From Dasania phycosphaerae (GTDB lineage: Bacteria > Pseudomonadota > Gammaproteobacteria > Pseudomonadales > Dasaniaceae), in contig NZ_JAPTGG010000009.1 in NCBI RefSeq assembly GCF_026891035.1, positions 1 to 64,000 of the forward strand: a DNA stretch of 64,000 bases, in the 5' to 3' direction. Shown here piece after piece: positions 8,791 to 17,192 of the stretch (position 1 is the stretch's first letter; each line of letters starts with the position of its first letter). The notes under the pieces are model-generated. The model did no database searches, was not told the DNA's origin, and saw only the letters and a program-made list of their open reading frames with translations. The position numbers and the translations under genes are program-made.

Positions 8791-10748
8791 GCGTGACGAT
8801 GACAATACACCAGCGGCCGATGTTATTAGTAAAACATCTGTATACAGACCTGTGGGCACTCATACCGGTGTGCCTGGTCGGGGTTTTTTTAAGCTTGCCG
8901 GTGCACGCTCAGTTGTCGGACGAGGAACATCAAAGCCACCATCCGGACTTTTACGGCGAAAAGCAGCCCCAGGCCAACCAAGCCCAACAGACTAACAGCG
9001 CTGCACCTAATGCACCACAGTCAGCAGGCATGGGGAGCGGCATGGGCAAAGGCATGGGCAAAGGCATGGGAAAAATGATGGATACCATGATGGAAAAAAT
9101 GGGGGCACCAAAACCCAAGGATCTGTATCCCTCGTTGATGCGCCTACCGGATATGCCCGCCGAGCAGCGCGATAAAGTCGAAGGCGATGCACAGCGGCGC
9201 ATGGTAGAGGGGACCGTGATCATGCAGCAAGGGTTCGGTGCGCTGAGTCAGGCGAATGCGCGGCAAGATTTTGCGCTAATGCAGTTAGCGGTGAGCGATA
9301 TTGAACAAGGGCTGGCGCAATACGACAGTGGGTTGGCGGCCAAACGGGCGTTGGCAGAGGGGCAAGCGCCTAGAAATATCGCCCTGCAATGGTTCAAACG
9401 CGAAATGAATTTGTTGCCAACCCTTTCCAATGATGAGCCGTATTTTTTTATGGGGATGTCACCACTACACACAAGCGTTATGATGATTTTGTTGTTGTTT
9501 GCTGCACTGATGATATGGATGTATCTGTTTAAAATGCGACGGGCAGCAGCATTGTTAGATGAATTACGTCACCGGCCAGTGGTTCCCGCTGCTGTGCCTG
9601 AACAACGTGATTCAATACCGTCCATTAACACGTCTAACGATGAAGAGTCGATCAGTGATTTGACGACGACACCTTTGGTGGAACCCACCAAAGGCAATCG
9701 ATATACGGGTCGATTAAAGGTCGTCGGTATTTTTTCCGAAACACATGACGTGAAAACATTCAGGTTAGCGATGCCCACTGGGGAGCCGTTGCCGTTTACC
9801 TACGAACCGGGCCAGTTTCTGACGTTTACCTTGACGATCCCGGAGCAGGGTAAGCCGGTTAAGCGCTCCTACACCATTGCTTCCTCACCCACACAGCGTG
9901 ATCACATCGAATTGACCATCAAACGGGAAGATCAGGGTCTAGTGTCGCGGTATATGCACGATACGGTGGTGTTGAGTGACCTATTGGATGTGAAAGTACC
10001 GAGCGGCCGATTTTATTTCAATGGCAGCGATACCGATAATGTTGTTTTGATCTCAGGTGGTGTGGGAATTACGCCAATGATGAGTGCAGTACGTTACTTG
10101 ACGGATCAGTGTTGGCCCGGCGCGATTTACTTTCTGTTTTGTGCTCGTACCAATAATGATTTTATTTTCCAGCAAGAGCTAACGTATTTGCAAGCACGAC
10201 ACAAAAACTTGCACGTCCTTGTGAGCATGACACGAGCGGAGGGTACCAGTTGGATGGGGCCGCAGGGCCGCTTTACACCGCAACTCATTAATGATTTTGT
10301 GCCGGATATTGTGTCAAAGGAAATTCATATTTGCGGTCCTCAACCGATGATGGATGGTGTGACGTCGATGCTGAAGGAATTAGGCGTTCCCGAAATGCTC
10401 ATCAAAACCGAAGCATTCGGTGCTGCCCCGGTCGCGAAAAAATCATCGCCCTCTGCGTCGACAGCCACTGCACCGTCGTCTGATACGGCAATCACAGCGC
10501 ATTTTTTGACTTCACAAAAAACCGCCACAATGACGGCCGATGAAACGGTGCTGGAAGCAGCCGAGGCGGTGGACGTTGAGATTGAGAACTCATGCCGCGC
10601 TGGCAGTTGTGGAAGCTGCATGGTCAAGCTGGTGTCGGGCAGCGTGGTGATGGACGTTGATGACGGATTAGAGGAAGAAGACAAGGTTCAGGGGTATATT
10701 TTGGCCTGTCAAGCCATCCCTTCCACTGATATTGAGGTGGAGGCGTAA
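8787..10748 (+). CDS. Membrane-anchored Met-rich / FAD-NAD(P) reductase / [2Fe-2S] ferredoxin fusion
   Basis: This 653-residue fusion has, in order: an N-terminal signal/anchor (about 15-40); a periplasmic Met/Gly/Lys repeat (GMGKGMGKGMGKMM, about 76-95) with a helical Spy-like region (to about 225); a transmembrane helix (about 229-248); a ferredoxin-reductase FAD domain (RSYTIASSP); an NAD(P) domain (GGVGITPMM, then CGPQPMMD); and a plant-type [2Fe-2S] ferredoxin domain with CRAGSCGSC and a later Cys (LACQ). It would put a metal-sensing or metal-binding module outside and an NAD(P)H-linked flavin/iron-sulfur module inside. The next gene is a b-type cytochrome, so it may exchange electrons across the membrane. 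The domain calls are firm; the electron direction is inferred. Confidence 0.85.
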   Translation: MSVTMTIHQRPMLLVKHLYTDLWALIPVCLVGVFLSLPVHAQLSDEEHQSHHPDFYGEKQPQANQAQQTNSAAPNAPQSAGMGSGMGKGMGKGMGKMMDTMMEKMGAPKPKDLYPSLMRLPDMPAEQRDKVEGDAQRRMVEGTVIMQQGFGALSQANARQDFALMQLAVSDIEQGLAQYDSGLAAKRALAEGQAPRNIALQWFKREMNLLPTLSNDEPYFFMGMSPLHTSVMMILLLFAALMIWMYLFKMRRAAALLDELRHRPVVPAAVPEQRDSIPSINTSNDEESISDLTTTPLVEPTKGNRYTGRLKVVGIFSETHDVKTFRLAMPTGEPLPFTYEPGQFLTFTLTIPEQGKPVKRSYTIASSPTQRDHIELTIKREDQGLVSRYMHDTVVLSDLLDVKVPSGRFYFNGSDTDNVVLISGGVGITPMMSAVRYLTDQCWPGAIYFLFCARTNNDFIFQQELTYLQARHKNLHVLVSMTRAEGTSWMGPQGRFTPQLINDFVPDIVSKEIHICGPQPMMDGVTSMLKELGVPEMLIKTEAFGAAPVAKKSSPSASTATAPSSDTAITAHFLTSQKTATMTADETVLEAAEAVDVEIENSCRAGSCGSCMVKLVSGSVVMDVDDGLEEEDKVQGYILACQAIPSTDIEVEA

Positions 10749-10752
10749 CGGT

Positions 10753-11508
10753 ATGAATACGCAAGAACGTCACCTCGTCACCGGCTTATTGGTGTTAATG
10801 CTACTACTCTGGGCGGGGTTTGTTTGGCACCGTGATCCGGCGTTTCCAGGCAGTTTTACCGGCGGCATGCTTGGTATTGCCGCTGCGGCGTTTATGTTTG
10901 TGCCCTTTGTGTATCTGGTGATCAAACGCATCAAACCGCTAAAAAAATGGGTTACCCGCCGCGTGTCGATGCCCAAACTTTTGTTGTGGCATATCTATGC
11001 CGGGATCATTGGTCCGATCCTGGGACTACTGCACAGTGCGCATCGCTTTGACAGCACTGTGGGTATCGCGTTGATCTTACTGATGTTCATTGTGGTGATC
11101 AGCGGGTTTGTCGGGCGCTATTTGCTAGGCCACATCTCGTCGGGTATTCGCGCAAAAACAGTGTTAAGGAATGATTTGTACCAGGAATTTCAGCAGGCTT
11201 CTTCAACGCTGTGTGATCAAGATCAGTGCGATCACGCTACGCGCCTGACCAACACACACCCGTCGTTATTGCCGGCGATGAGCCTGGCGGGATGGCATGA
11301 GCGGTCAATAGGGGATAGCCCTGCCGAAAAAATACCCCGTTTAGTGGATGCGCTTTCTGATATTGATTACAGCATCGCGATGCACGATATCATCAAGCGA
11401 TGGTTTAAACGCTGGCTGAAATTTCATATCGTTATCTCCTGCACGCTGTATGCGCTGTTGATTTTTCATATTGCGGCTGAAATCTATTTTGGATTGAGGT
11501 GGCTATGA
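10753..11508 (+). CDS. Cytochrome b-type integral membrane protein (two heme sites predicted)
   Basis: The 251-residue protein has about five membrane helices. Two His pairs sit within single helices at 14-residue spacing (H80/H94 and H225/H239), the usual arrangement for bis-His b hemes. H97 and H127 are additional candidates. A polar loop (about 140-205) holds CDQDQCDH. ATG 10753 is 4 bp after the preceding stop, and the stop overlaps the next gene's start. It probably carries electrons between the cytoplasmic flavin/ferredoxin fusion and the periplasmic multiheme cytochrome. It resembles ferric-reductase/cytochrome b561-like proteins but I cannot place it in one family. Confidence 0.72.
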   Translation: MNTQERHLVTGLLVLMLLLWAGFVWHRDPAFPGSFTGGMLGIAAAAFMFVPFVYLVIKRIKPLKKWVTRRVSMPKLLLWHIYAGIIGPILGLLHSAHRFDSTVGIALILLMFIVVISGFVGRYLLGHISSGIRAKTVLRNDLYQEFQQASSTLCDQDQCDHATRLTNTHPSLLPAMSLAGWHERSIGDSPAEKIPRLVDALSDIDYSIAMHDIIKRWFKRWLKFHIVISCTLYALLIFHIAAEIYFGLRWL

Positions 11509-12299
11509 AGACAACACTATTGCTCGTGGTCGGTATTGGCGTGGTTGTTGCGCTGTTGAGTCACTATCTCCATTCACCGGAAGTAATGGCGGACATTGGC
11601 TGGGAACAAACCGTAGTACCTGGCAAGCTCAGTACTGCTCATGCGTTTTTAGACGACAACTGCGAAGCCTGCCACACACCGGTTCAGGGCATCGTGCGTG
11701 ACAATTGTGTGGTGTGTCACGCCGATGATACCCACATTTTGCAGCGTCAACCCACCGCTTTTCATGCGGACATTAATGAGTGTGCAGTTTGTCATACAGA
11801 GCACCAGGGCCGCGAGTCCAAGATTTCAACGATGGATCATTCTGCACTGGCCACCATAGGACTGGATACGTTGGGGCAGTTCAAAGACCCCAATCATGAA
11901 GGCGTTATTGCAAAAGCGTTTCTTGAAGATTTGCTGGACTCGGGCAGAAGGCCAGGCCCATTGTTCGTACACCCTGATGTGTTGGCGCAAGAAGCCCTGT
12001 TGAATTGCAGTACCTGTCACGCCAATGATGATCGGCACTTGACCCTGTTTGGTCAGGACTGCGTGCAATGCCATCGTACCGATCAGTGGTCATTGCCGGA
12101 GTTTTTGCATCCCTCTAACCAGTCCCGTGATTGTAATCAGTGTCACGAAGCGCCGCCCAGCCATTATATGCAGCATTTTAAGATGATTTCAGCCAAGGTG
12201 GCCGGCGAACCCCACGCGCCCGTTGAACAGTGTTTTGCCTGCCATCAAAGCACGTCCTGGAACGATATCAAACGCGCTGGCTGGTACAAGCACCACTAA
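11505..12299 (+). CDS. Membrane-anchored heptaheme c-type cytochrome
   Basis: This 264-residue protein has an N-terminal hydrophobic anchor (about residues 3-22) and seven CXXCH motifs: CEACH, CVVCH, CAVCH, CSTCH, CVQCH, CNQCH and CFACH. Several extra His residues (AFHADINE, FVHPDVL, FLHPSN, MQHFKM) could be the distal ligands. It should act as a periplasmic electron wire of the NapC/NrfH or octaheme-tetrathionate-reductase style. ATG 11505 overlaps the cytochrome b stop. A GTG at 11499 is the alternative. Together with the two genes upstream it makes a continuous cytoplasm-to-periplasm redox path beside the hydrogenase. Confidence 0.87.
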   Translation: MKTTLLLVVGIGVVVALLSHYLHSPEVMADIGWEQTVVPGKLSTAHAFLDDNCEACHTPVQGIVRDNCVVCHADDTHILQRQPTAFHADINECAVCHTEHQGRESKISTMDHSALATIGLDTLGQFKDPNHEGVIAKAFLEDLLDSGRRPGPLFVHPDVLAQEALLNCSTCHANDDRHLTLFGQDCVQCHRTDQWSLPEFLHPSNQSRDCNQCHEAPPSHYMQHFKMISAKVAGEPHAPVEQCFACHQSTSWNDIKRAGWYKHH

Positions 12300-12314
12300 C
12301 ACAAGGAACGATGT

Positions 12315-13538
12315 ATGGCTCTTAACAGTATTGCCCTCGGTGTGACCTTTTTGATTGGGGTAATGTTATTTCACCGGCGGATGATTGGGTCATCACAATG
12401 GCGTGCCACCGTCACGCCGCTGGCGTCGATTATTGGCAGCGGCTTTTTGATTATCGCACCGTTGTTGCATTCTGTGATGGGAAAATGGGCGTTACTGGGT
12501 ATCGCGGGGCTATCCATTTTTGCCTATGGGCTGGGGTGGATTATTCGCTATAACATTGTCAATGCCGAACCGGCCCTGCAACGTGAAAAACAGGGCGTCA
12601 TCGCGTGTCTGGAGCAGGCCGCCCAATGGAGTTTAGGGGTCGCGTTTGCGATCTCCGTGGCGTTCTACCTCAGCTTATTCATTGCTTTTATGTTTGATCG
12701 GATCGGCATCGTTGATGTTACTGCCTCAAAGTGGGCAACCACCGGGTTGTTGATGAGTATTATGGGCATTGCCTGGTGGCGCGGTGCACGCGGACTCGAA
12801 TCGATAGAGCTGTTCGCGGTCTCGATCAAACTGGCCATCATCCTGGGGGTACTGGCCGCCTTGCTGGCCTATGATGTGCAATCCGGCACCACCTGGTTTG
12901 CCCACGACCCGATCGCTGACTTTACTACCGCACAGACGCTGGCGATGTTGGCCGGGATGTTAATGGTCACCCAAGGGTTTGAAACGGCCCGTTTTATGGG
13001 GGGGCAATATTCTGTAAGGCAGCGTGTAAACGCAGTCAAGTACTCCCAATGGATAGCGATTGCCTTGTACGTCACGTTTATCGGGCTTACCTGTCCTATC
13101 TTTTTGACCTATCCCATTGTTGAACTCAATGAAACAACCATCAGCGAGACGCTGGGCCAGGTGGTGTGGGTATTGCCCCTGTTACTGTTAGTCGCCGCCA
13201 CGGCGAGTCAACTCAGCGCTGCCCTGGCGGATACGATTGGTGGCGGCGGCCTGTTGAAGGAACTGGTCAAGCTCCGCTTATCGACCAACGTGTATTACAT
13301 GCTGATCATTGTGTTGGCGTTGATTCTGGTCTGGGTCGCCAATGTCTTTGAAATCATCAACTTCGCCTCCAAAGGCTTTGCCCTGTATTACCTGATCCAG
13401 GTGTTGATTGCATTGATACTGATGATCAGACAACCCCAGCACAGCGCCTGGAAAGGCTTGATGTTACTGGTGGGTGGTGTGATGGCCGGGCTGTTGGTCT
13501 TTGTTATCGGCTGGTCGATACCGGCCCCTCACAGTTGA
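12315..13538 (+). CDS. APC-superfamily-like permease of unknown substrate
   Basis: This 407-residue polytopic membrane protein has about eleven hydrophobic helices. The early IIGSGFLIIAPLL segment resembles the unwound first helix of amino acid/polyamine/organocation permeases. No substrate motif can be read. It lies 15 bp after the heptaheme cytochrome and 15 bp before the hydrogenase protease, so it is part of the same operon. A role in nickel or metabolite supply for the hydrogenase is only a guess. I recall a permease-like gene in the related Alteromonas macleodii cluster. Confidence 0.68.
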   Translation: MALNSIALGVTFLIGVMLFHRRMIGSSQWRATVTPLASIIGSGFLIIAPLLHSVMGKWALLGIAGLSIFAYGLGWIIRYNIVNAEPALQREKQGVIACLEQAAQWSLGVAFAISVAFYLSLFIAFMFDRIGIVDVTASKWATTGLLMSIMGIAWWRGARGLESIELFAVSIKLAIILGVLAALLAYDVQSGTTWFAHDPIADFTTAQTLAMLAGMLMVTQGFETARFMGGQYSVRQRVNAVKYSQWIAIALYVTFIGLTCPIFLTYPIVELNETTISETLGQVVWVLPLLLLVAATASQLSAALADTIGGGGLLKELVKLRLSTNVYYMLIIVLALILVWVANVFEIINFASKGFALYYLIQVLIALILMIRQPQHSAWKGLMLLVGGVMAGLLVFVIGWSIPAPHS

Positions 13539-13553
13539 GCGTAGGAGCCCTGA

Positions 13554-14153
13554 ATGGAGATGACAGCTAACGAAAAACCGACTGGTCAAACCCAGAAAAA
13601 GGAGAGCGGTTCGCAAGAAGCAATGCAGTATAACGGCATAATCACCATCATTGGTGTGGGTAATCTGTTGCTCAGTGACGAAGGGGTGGGCGTGCATGTG
13701 GTGCGAAGTTTGACCGAGCAACTGGAGCACGACCAGCGGATCACGTGTATTGATGCGGGCACGCTGAGTTATGAATTACTGGAGTGGGTAGCGACGGCAG
13801 ACGCCGTGTTATTAATCGACGCGGCTCAACTGGATGCACCCGCTGGCACAGTCGCGCAGTTTACCGATCACCAGGTGGAAGCGCATTTTGCGTTGGCGTC
13901 CTCCCAAACCGTCCATCAAATCAGCGTGCGTGATGTGCTGAATACGGCGCGCATTTTGTATCAGCGTCCCCGGCACTGGACCCTGATCGGGATTCAGCCG
14001 AGCATCATGACCTGGGGGGACACGCTGAGTGAACCGGTCACGCAAAACCTGCCTACGGTTTTTGCCGCTATCGCAGATACCTTACGGCATTGGGGTGTTG
14101 AAGTAGAAGATACTCTACATCCATCTTGCCACTTTTCAGGAGTAGAACAGTGA
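13554..14153 (+). CDS. hynD: [NiFe] hydrogenase maturation endopeptidase (HyaD/HupD/HynD family)
   Basis: This is a 199-residue protein of the M52 peptidase family. The signature GVGNLLLSDEGVGVH (about residues 34-48) carries the Glu that binds nickel. A later Asp (LLIDAAQ) and His (TVHQISVRD) complete the usual Ni-binding set. It would cut the C-terminal extension of the hydrogenase large subunit after Ni insertion. The N-terminus is about 25 residues longer than typical; ATG 13623 is an alternative start, but a GGAG lies before 13554. It ends overlapping the hupH-like gene. The enzyme looks intact although its substrate gene is now interrupted. Confidence 0.9.
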   Translation: MEMTANEKPTGQTQKKESGSQEAMQYNGIITIIGVGNLLLSDEGVGVHVVRSLTEQLEHDQRITCIDAGTLSYELLEWVATADAVLLIDAAQLDAPAGTVAQFTDHQVEAHFALASSQTVHQISVRDVLNTARILYQRPRHWTLIGIQPSIMTWGDTLSEPVTQNLPTVFAAIADTLRHWGVEVEDTLHPSCHFSGVEQ

Positions 14154-14605
14154 CTCTGGATACAGACATTATTTTCACTACAGAACAACAGAAAACCACA
14201 GGTAATGTGTTGCCCCTACTGCACGAAATTCGCCACGCACTTGATACGTTAGTCGATGAAAAAAAACCTACAATCATCGACCTGCGGCGCATTCCCCTTA
14301 GTGCAGACGACGAAGAAAAGCTTGAGACCTTTTTAGGGACAGGCGAGGTAAGAGCAGAAATAAGTGCATTGGGGCCAACCGTCTTGCAAGAAACACTGTA
14401 TTCAGGTGTGTGGATTGAGACTCACTACAACGAGCATGACGAGGTGATGGGAAAATTTATCACCATCGCCACGGCGCCACACATACTGCTGGCGCAAGAC
14501 AGTGATATGGAAGCCGGGTTGACGCGCTTGACTCATGACCTGGACACACCTTTACCCTCAACAGGAGGATCATCACCTGATGATCCTCCTGTTGAACAAC
14601 GTTAG
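14150..14605 (+). CDS. hupH: HupH/HyaF-like hydrogenase expression protein (C-terminal-domain form)
   Basis: This 151-residue protein resembles the HupH C-terminal domain: IIDLRRIPLSADDEEKL, then LGTGEVRAEISALGP, TVLQETLYSGVW and KFITIATAPHILLAQ. These proteins help mature or insert the iron-sulfur clusters of the small subunit. I chose GTG 14150, preceded by CAGGAG and overlapping the hynD stop (GTGA). The ATG at 14126 would overlap more and lacks a ribosome site. The last codons are embedded in an 18-bp perfect hairpin just before hynS. It is shorter than full HyaF (about 280 residues), so only one domain is present. Confidence 0.8.
   Translation: MTLDTDIIFTTEQQKTTGNVLPLLHEIRHALDTLVDEKKPTIIDLRRIPLSADDEEKLETFLGTGEVRAEISALGPTVLQETLYSGVWIETHYNEHDEVMGKFITIATAPHILLAQDSDMEAGLTRLTHDLDTPLPSTGGSSPDDPPVEQR
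14558..14595 (+). repeat. 18-bp perfect inverted repeat at the hupH-hynS junction
   Basis: TCAACAGGAGGATCATCA (14558-14575) is followed after CC by its exact complement (14578-14595). It encodes the last residues of the HupH-like protein and ends 19 bp before the hynS ATG. The RNA stem would be very stable and its left arm hides an AGGAGG. No T-run follows, so it more likely acts as an mRNA stability or processing element, or a translational switch, than as a terminator. Confidence 0.7.
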
Positions 14606-14614
14606 GAGTTCTGC

Positions 14615-15607
14615 ATGTCTTCTTCAATCTCGCTGGGCGAACGTTTATCGCAACAAGGGGTTAGCCGCCGAACCTTTGTTAAATTTTGTGCGACGACGGC
14701 TTCGTTACTCGCGCTGCCACAAACGGCGGTGCCGCAAATGGTAGCAGCACTCAGTGCCGCCAGACGTCCATCGGTGATCTGGTTGCCGTTTCAGGAATGC
14801 ACCGGGTGTACAGAGGCGATATTACGCTCCCACGCACCCACCCTGGAAAGCCTGATTTTTGACAGTATCTAGCTGGATTATCAGCACACCATTATGGCGG
14901 CGGCGGGCGATCAAGCCGAACGCTCACGCCATGATGCCATGCGTGACAACAAAGGGCAGTACCTGCTATTAGTTGATGGATCAGTGCCGCTTGGGAATAA
15001 AGGGTATTCCACCATTAGTGGGCAAAGCAATGTTGACATGTTAGTGGAAAGCGCCAAAGATGCTGCTGCTATTGTTGCCATTGGTACCTGTGCCTCGTTT
15101 GGCGGCATTCCCAAAGCGAACCCTAATCCAACCGGCGCGGTCTCGGTCAGCAATATCATCACTGATAAGCCGATCATCAATGTCTCGGGTTGCCCCCCCT
15201 TGCCAATTGCCATCACGGCTGTGTTGGCCCACTACCTGACCTTTAATACGCTACCAGCGTTGGATTCTCTTAACCGACCGCTGGCTTTTTTTGGGGATAC
15301 TATCCACGACCGGTGTTACCGACGCCCTTTCTTTGAACAGCGAAAATTTGCCAAATCCTTTGATGACGAAGGCGCTAAAAATGGTTGGTGTTTGTTTGAG
15401 CTTGGCTGTAAAGGCCCGGAAACTTATAACGCCTGTGCCACGGTGAAATGGAACCAGGGCACCAGTTTCCCCATAGAATCCGGTCATCCTTGCCTGGGCT
15501 GTTCAGAACCGGATTTTTGGGATCACGGCAGTTTTTATCAATCACTCTTTCCGTGGGAGCGTTATAAAGCCAAACCGGGGGCAGGCAAAGGTGGGCCCAA
15601 TCATTGA
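14615..15607 (+). pseudogene. hynS: [NiFe] hydrogenase small subunit, interrupted by in-frame TAG
   Basis: This is the group 1 hydrogenase small subunit (331 codons). It has a Tat signal (SRRTFVKF), proximal-cluster CTGCTE (about 62-67), GTCASFGG, GCPP, distal-cluster HDRC, GWC and LGC, and medial-cluster HPCLGC. Codon 86 (14870-14872) is TAG in the conserved D-S-I-x-L-D-Y stretch where homologues usually have Ser, so one base change from TCG explains it. Both halves are in the same frame. The CTGC motif lacks the extra Cys of oxygen-tolerant enzymes. The usual C-terminal membrane helix is absent and the protein ends in a Gly/Lys/Pro tail. Only an 85-residue fragment would be made without readthrough. 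A sequencing error is possible. Confidence 0.88.
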
Positions 15608-16982
15608 ATATTGACATTAACTGGCAGGAACATGAGCGATGAGTGAACAAAAAAGTACTGATCGACTGGTGGTTGATCCCATCACGCGGATTGAGGGACA
15701 TTTGCGCATAGAGGCGGAAATGGACGGCAATACGATTAAACAGGCGTATTCATCAGGTACCTCGGTGCGAGGTATTGAACGGATTTTACAAGGTCGTGAC
15801 CCGCGCGATGTATGGGCCTTTGCGCAGCGCATTTGTGGTGTGTGTACCCTGGTTCACGGTATGGCCTCCATTCGCGGTGTTGAGCATGCGATACGGTCGG
15901 CCTGGCAATCTAACGCGCCGTTAGGGGTTGCGACCGGCAAGCATGGTCCACCAGGCCTGTCACCTATGGCCGCATCCGGTCCTGACGGAATGTCTATGCC
16001 GCACCCGGCAATGGGACGAGGGCCGAACAAAAGTGGGATGAAACACGGCCCACCCAAAGGGCGTGGCCATGCGATGGCCTCAAGCGCGGCGCCTGCGGAC
16101 ATGGCCATACCGCCCAACGCGCAGTTGATCCGCAATCTGATGATCGGCACGCAATTTGTGCATGATCATGTGATGCATTTTTATCACCTGCATGCACTGG
16201 ATTGGGTGGATGTATTGTCGGCACTCAAAGCCGACCCCACAAAAACCGCCGCGTTAGCGGGCTCACTCAGTCGTTATCCGCGTTCATCGCCTGGCTATTT
16301 TCGCGACATGCAAACCAAACTCAAGGTGTTTGCTGAGTCTGGCCAACTGGGAATTTTTGGTAATGCCTATTGGGGGCATCCAGGTTACAAGCTACCCCCG
16401 GAGGTCAACTTGATGGCGCTGGCGCACTATCTCGATGCGCTGTCATGGCAGCGGGACGTGGTCAAAGTACACACCATATTTGGCGGAAAAAACCCCCATC
16501 CCAACTTTGTGGTCGGAGGCGTGCCATGCCCCATCAATCTGGATGCCGATACGGGGATCAATACGCGTCGACTGGCACAATTGCAAGAAGCAATCACATC
16601 GATGCGTACCTTTGTCGATCAGGTATATCTGCCCGATATACTGGCGATTGCAGGCTATTACAAAGAGTGGGGTAGCCGGGGAGAGGGGTTAGGGAATTTT
16701 CTTACCGTAGGGGATTTACCGTCGAACGGTATGGACGACCCGTCATCGTTTTTGTTTCCCCGAGGGGTGATTTTAAACCGCGATTTAAGCCGCGTGTATG
16801 ACGTCGATCTAACTGATCCAGCCGAGATACAAGAGTTTGTCTCTCACTCCTGGTATGACTACCGCGGTGGCAAACAGCAGGGCTTGCACCCATGGTCAGG
16901 CGAAACAGACCTCAATTATTCGGGCCCTGCGCCGCCGTACAAACACCTGGATGTGAATAACAGTTATCTATGGACTCTCCTC

Positions 16983-17192
16983 GGTTTGCAAGTAAAAAAG
17001 ACAAAAAACTTAAGTCGACTGCATATATCTATTCGGCCCTGTGGATACCCACTGACCCAGATGACATTTGCGCGTAAACACCTCATTATTCAGGCGGTCT
17101 CAAACAACCAAAACTGTTATCAGGTCTTATCTACGCACGGTCGATGCCGTTTTCATCTAACTTACTCTGCAATCAAGGATTGCCTCTTAATT
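16983..17192 (-). ncRNA. Candidate bridge/seek RNA region of the IS element
   Basis: This roughly 210-bp non-coding part lies downstream of the transposase, inside the left inverted repeat. The upstream non-coding part is only about 30-60 bp. IS1111-group elements are reported to encode the target-choosing RNA on this side. I did not fold the sequence or find the guide loops, so this is a position-based prediction. Confidence 0.35.

Noticed and set aside
14870..14872. TAG in hynS as a pyrrolysine or programmed readthrough codon
   Set aside because: The position is a plain structural residue (Ser in homologues), one base change explains it, and the partner gene is also broken.
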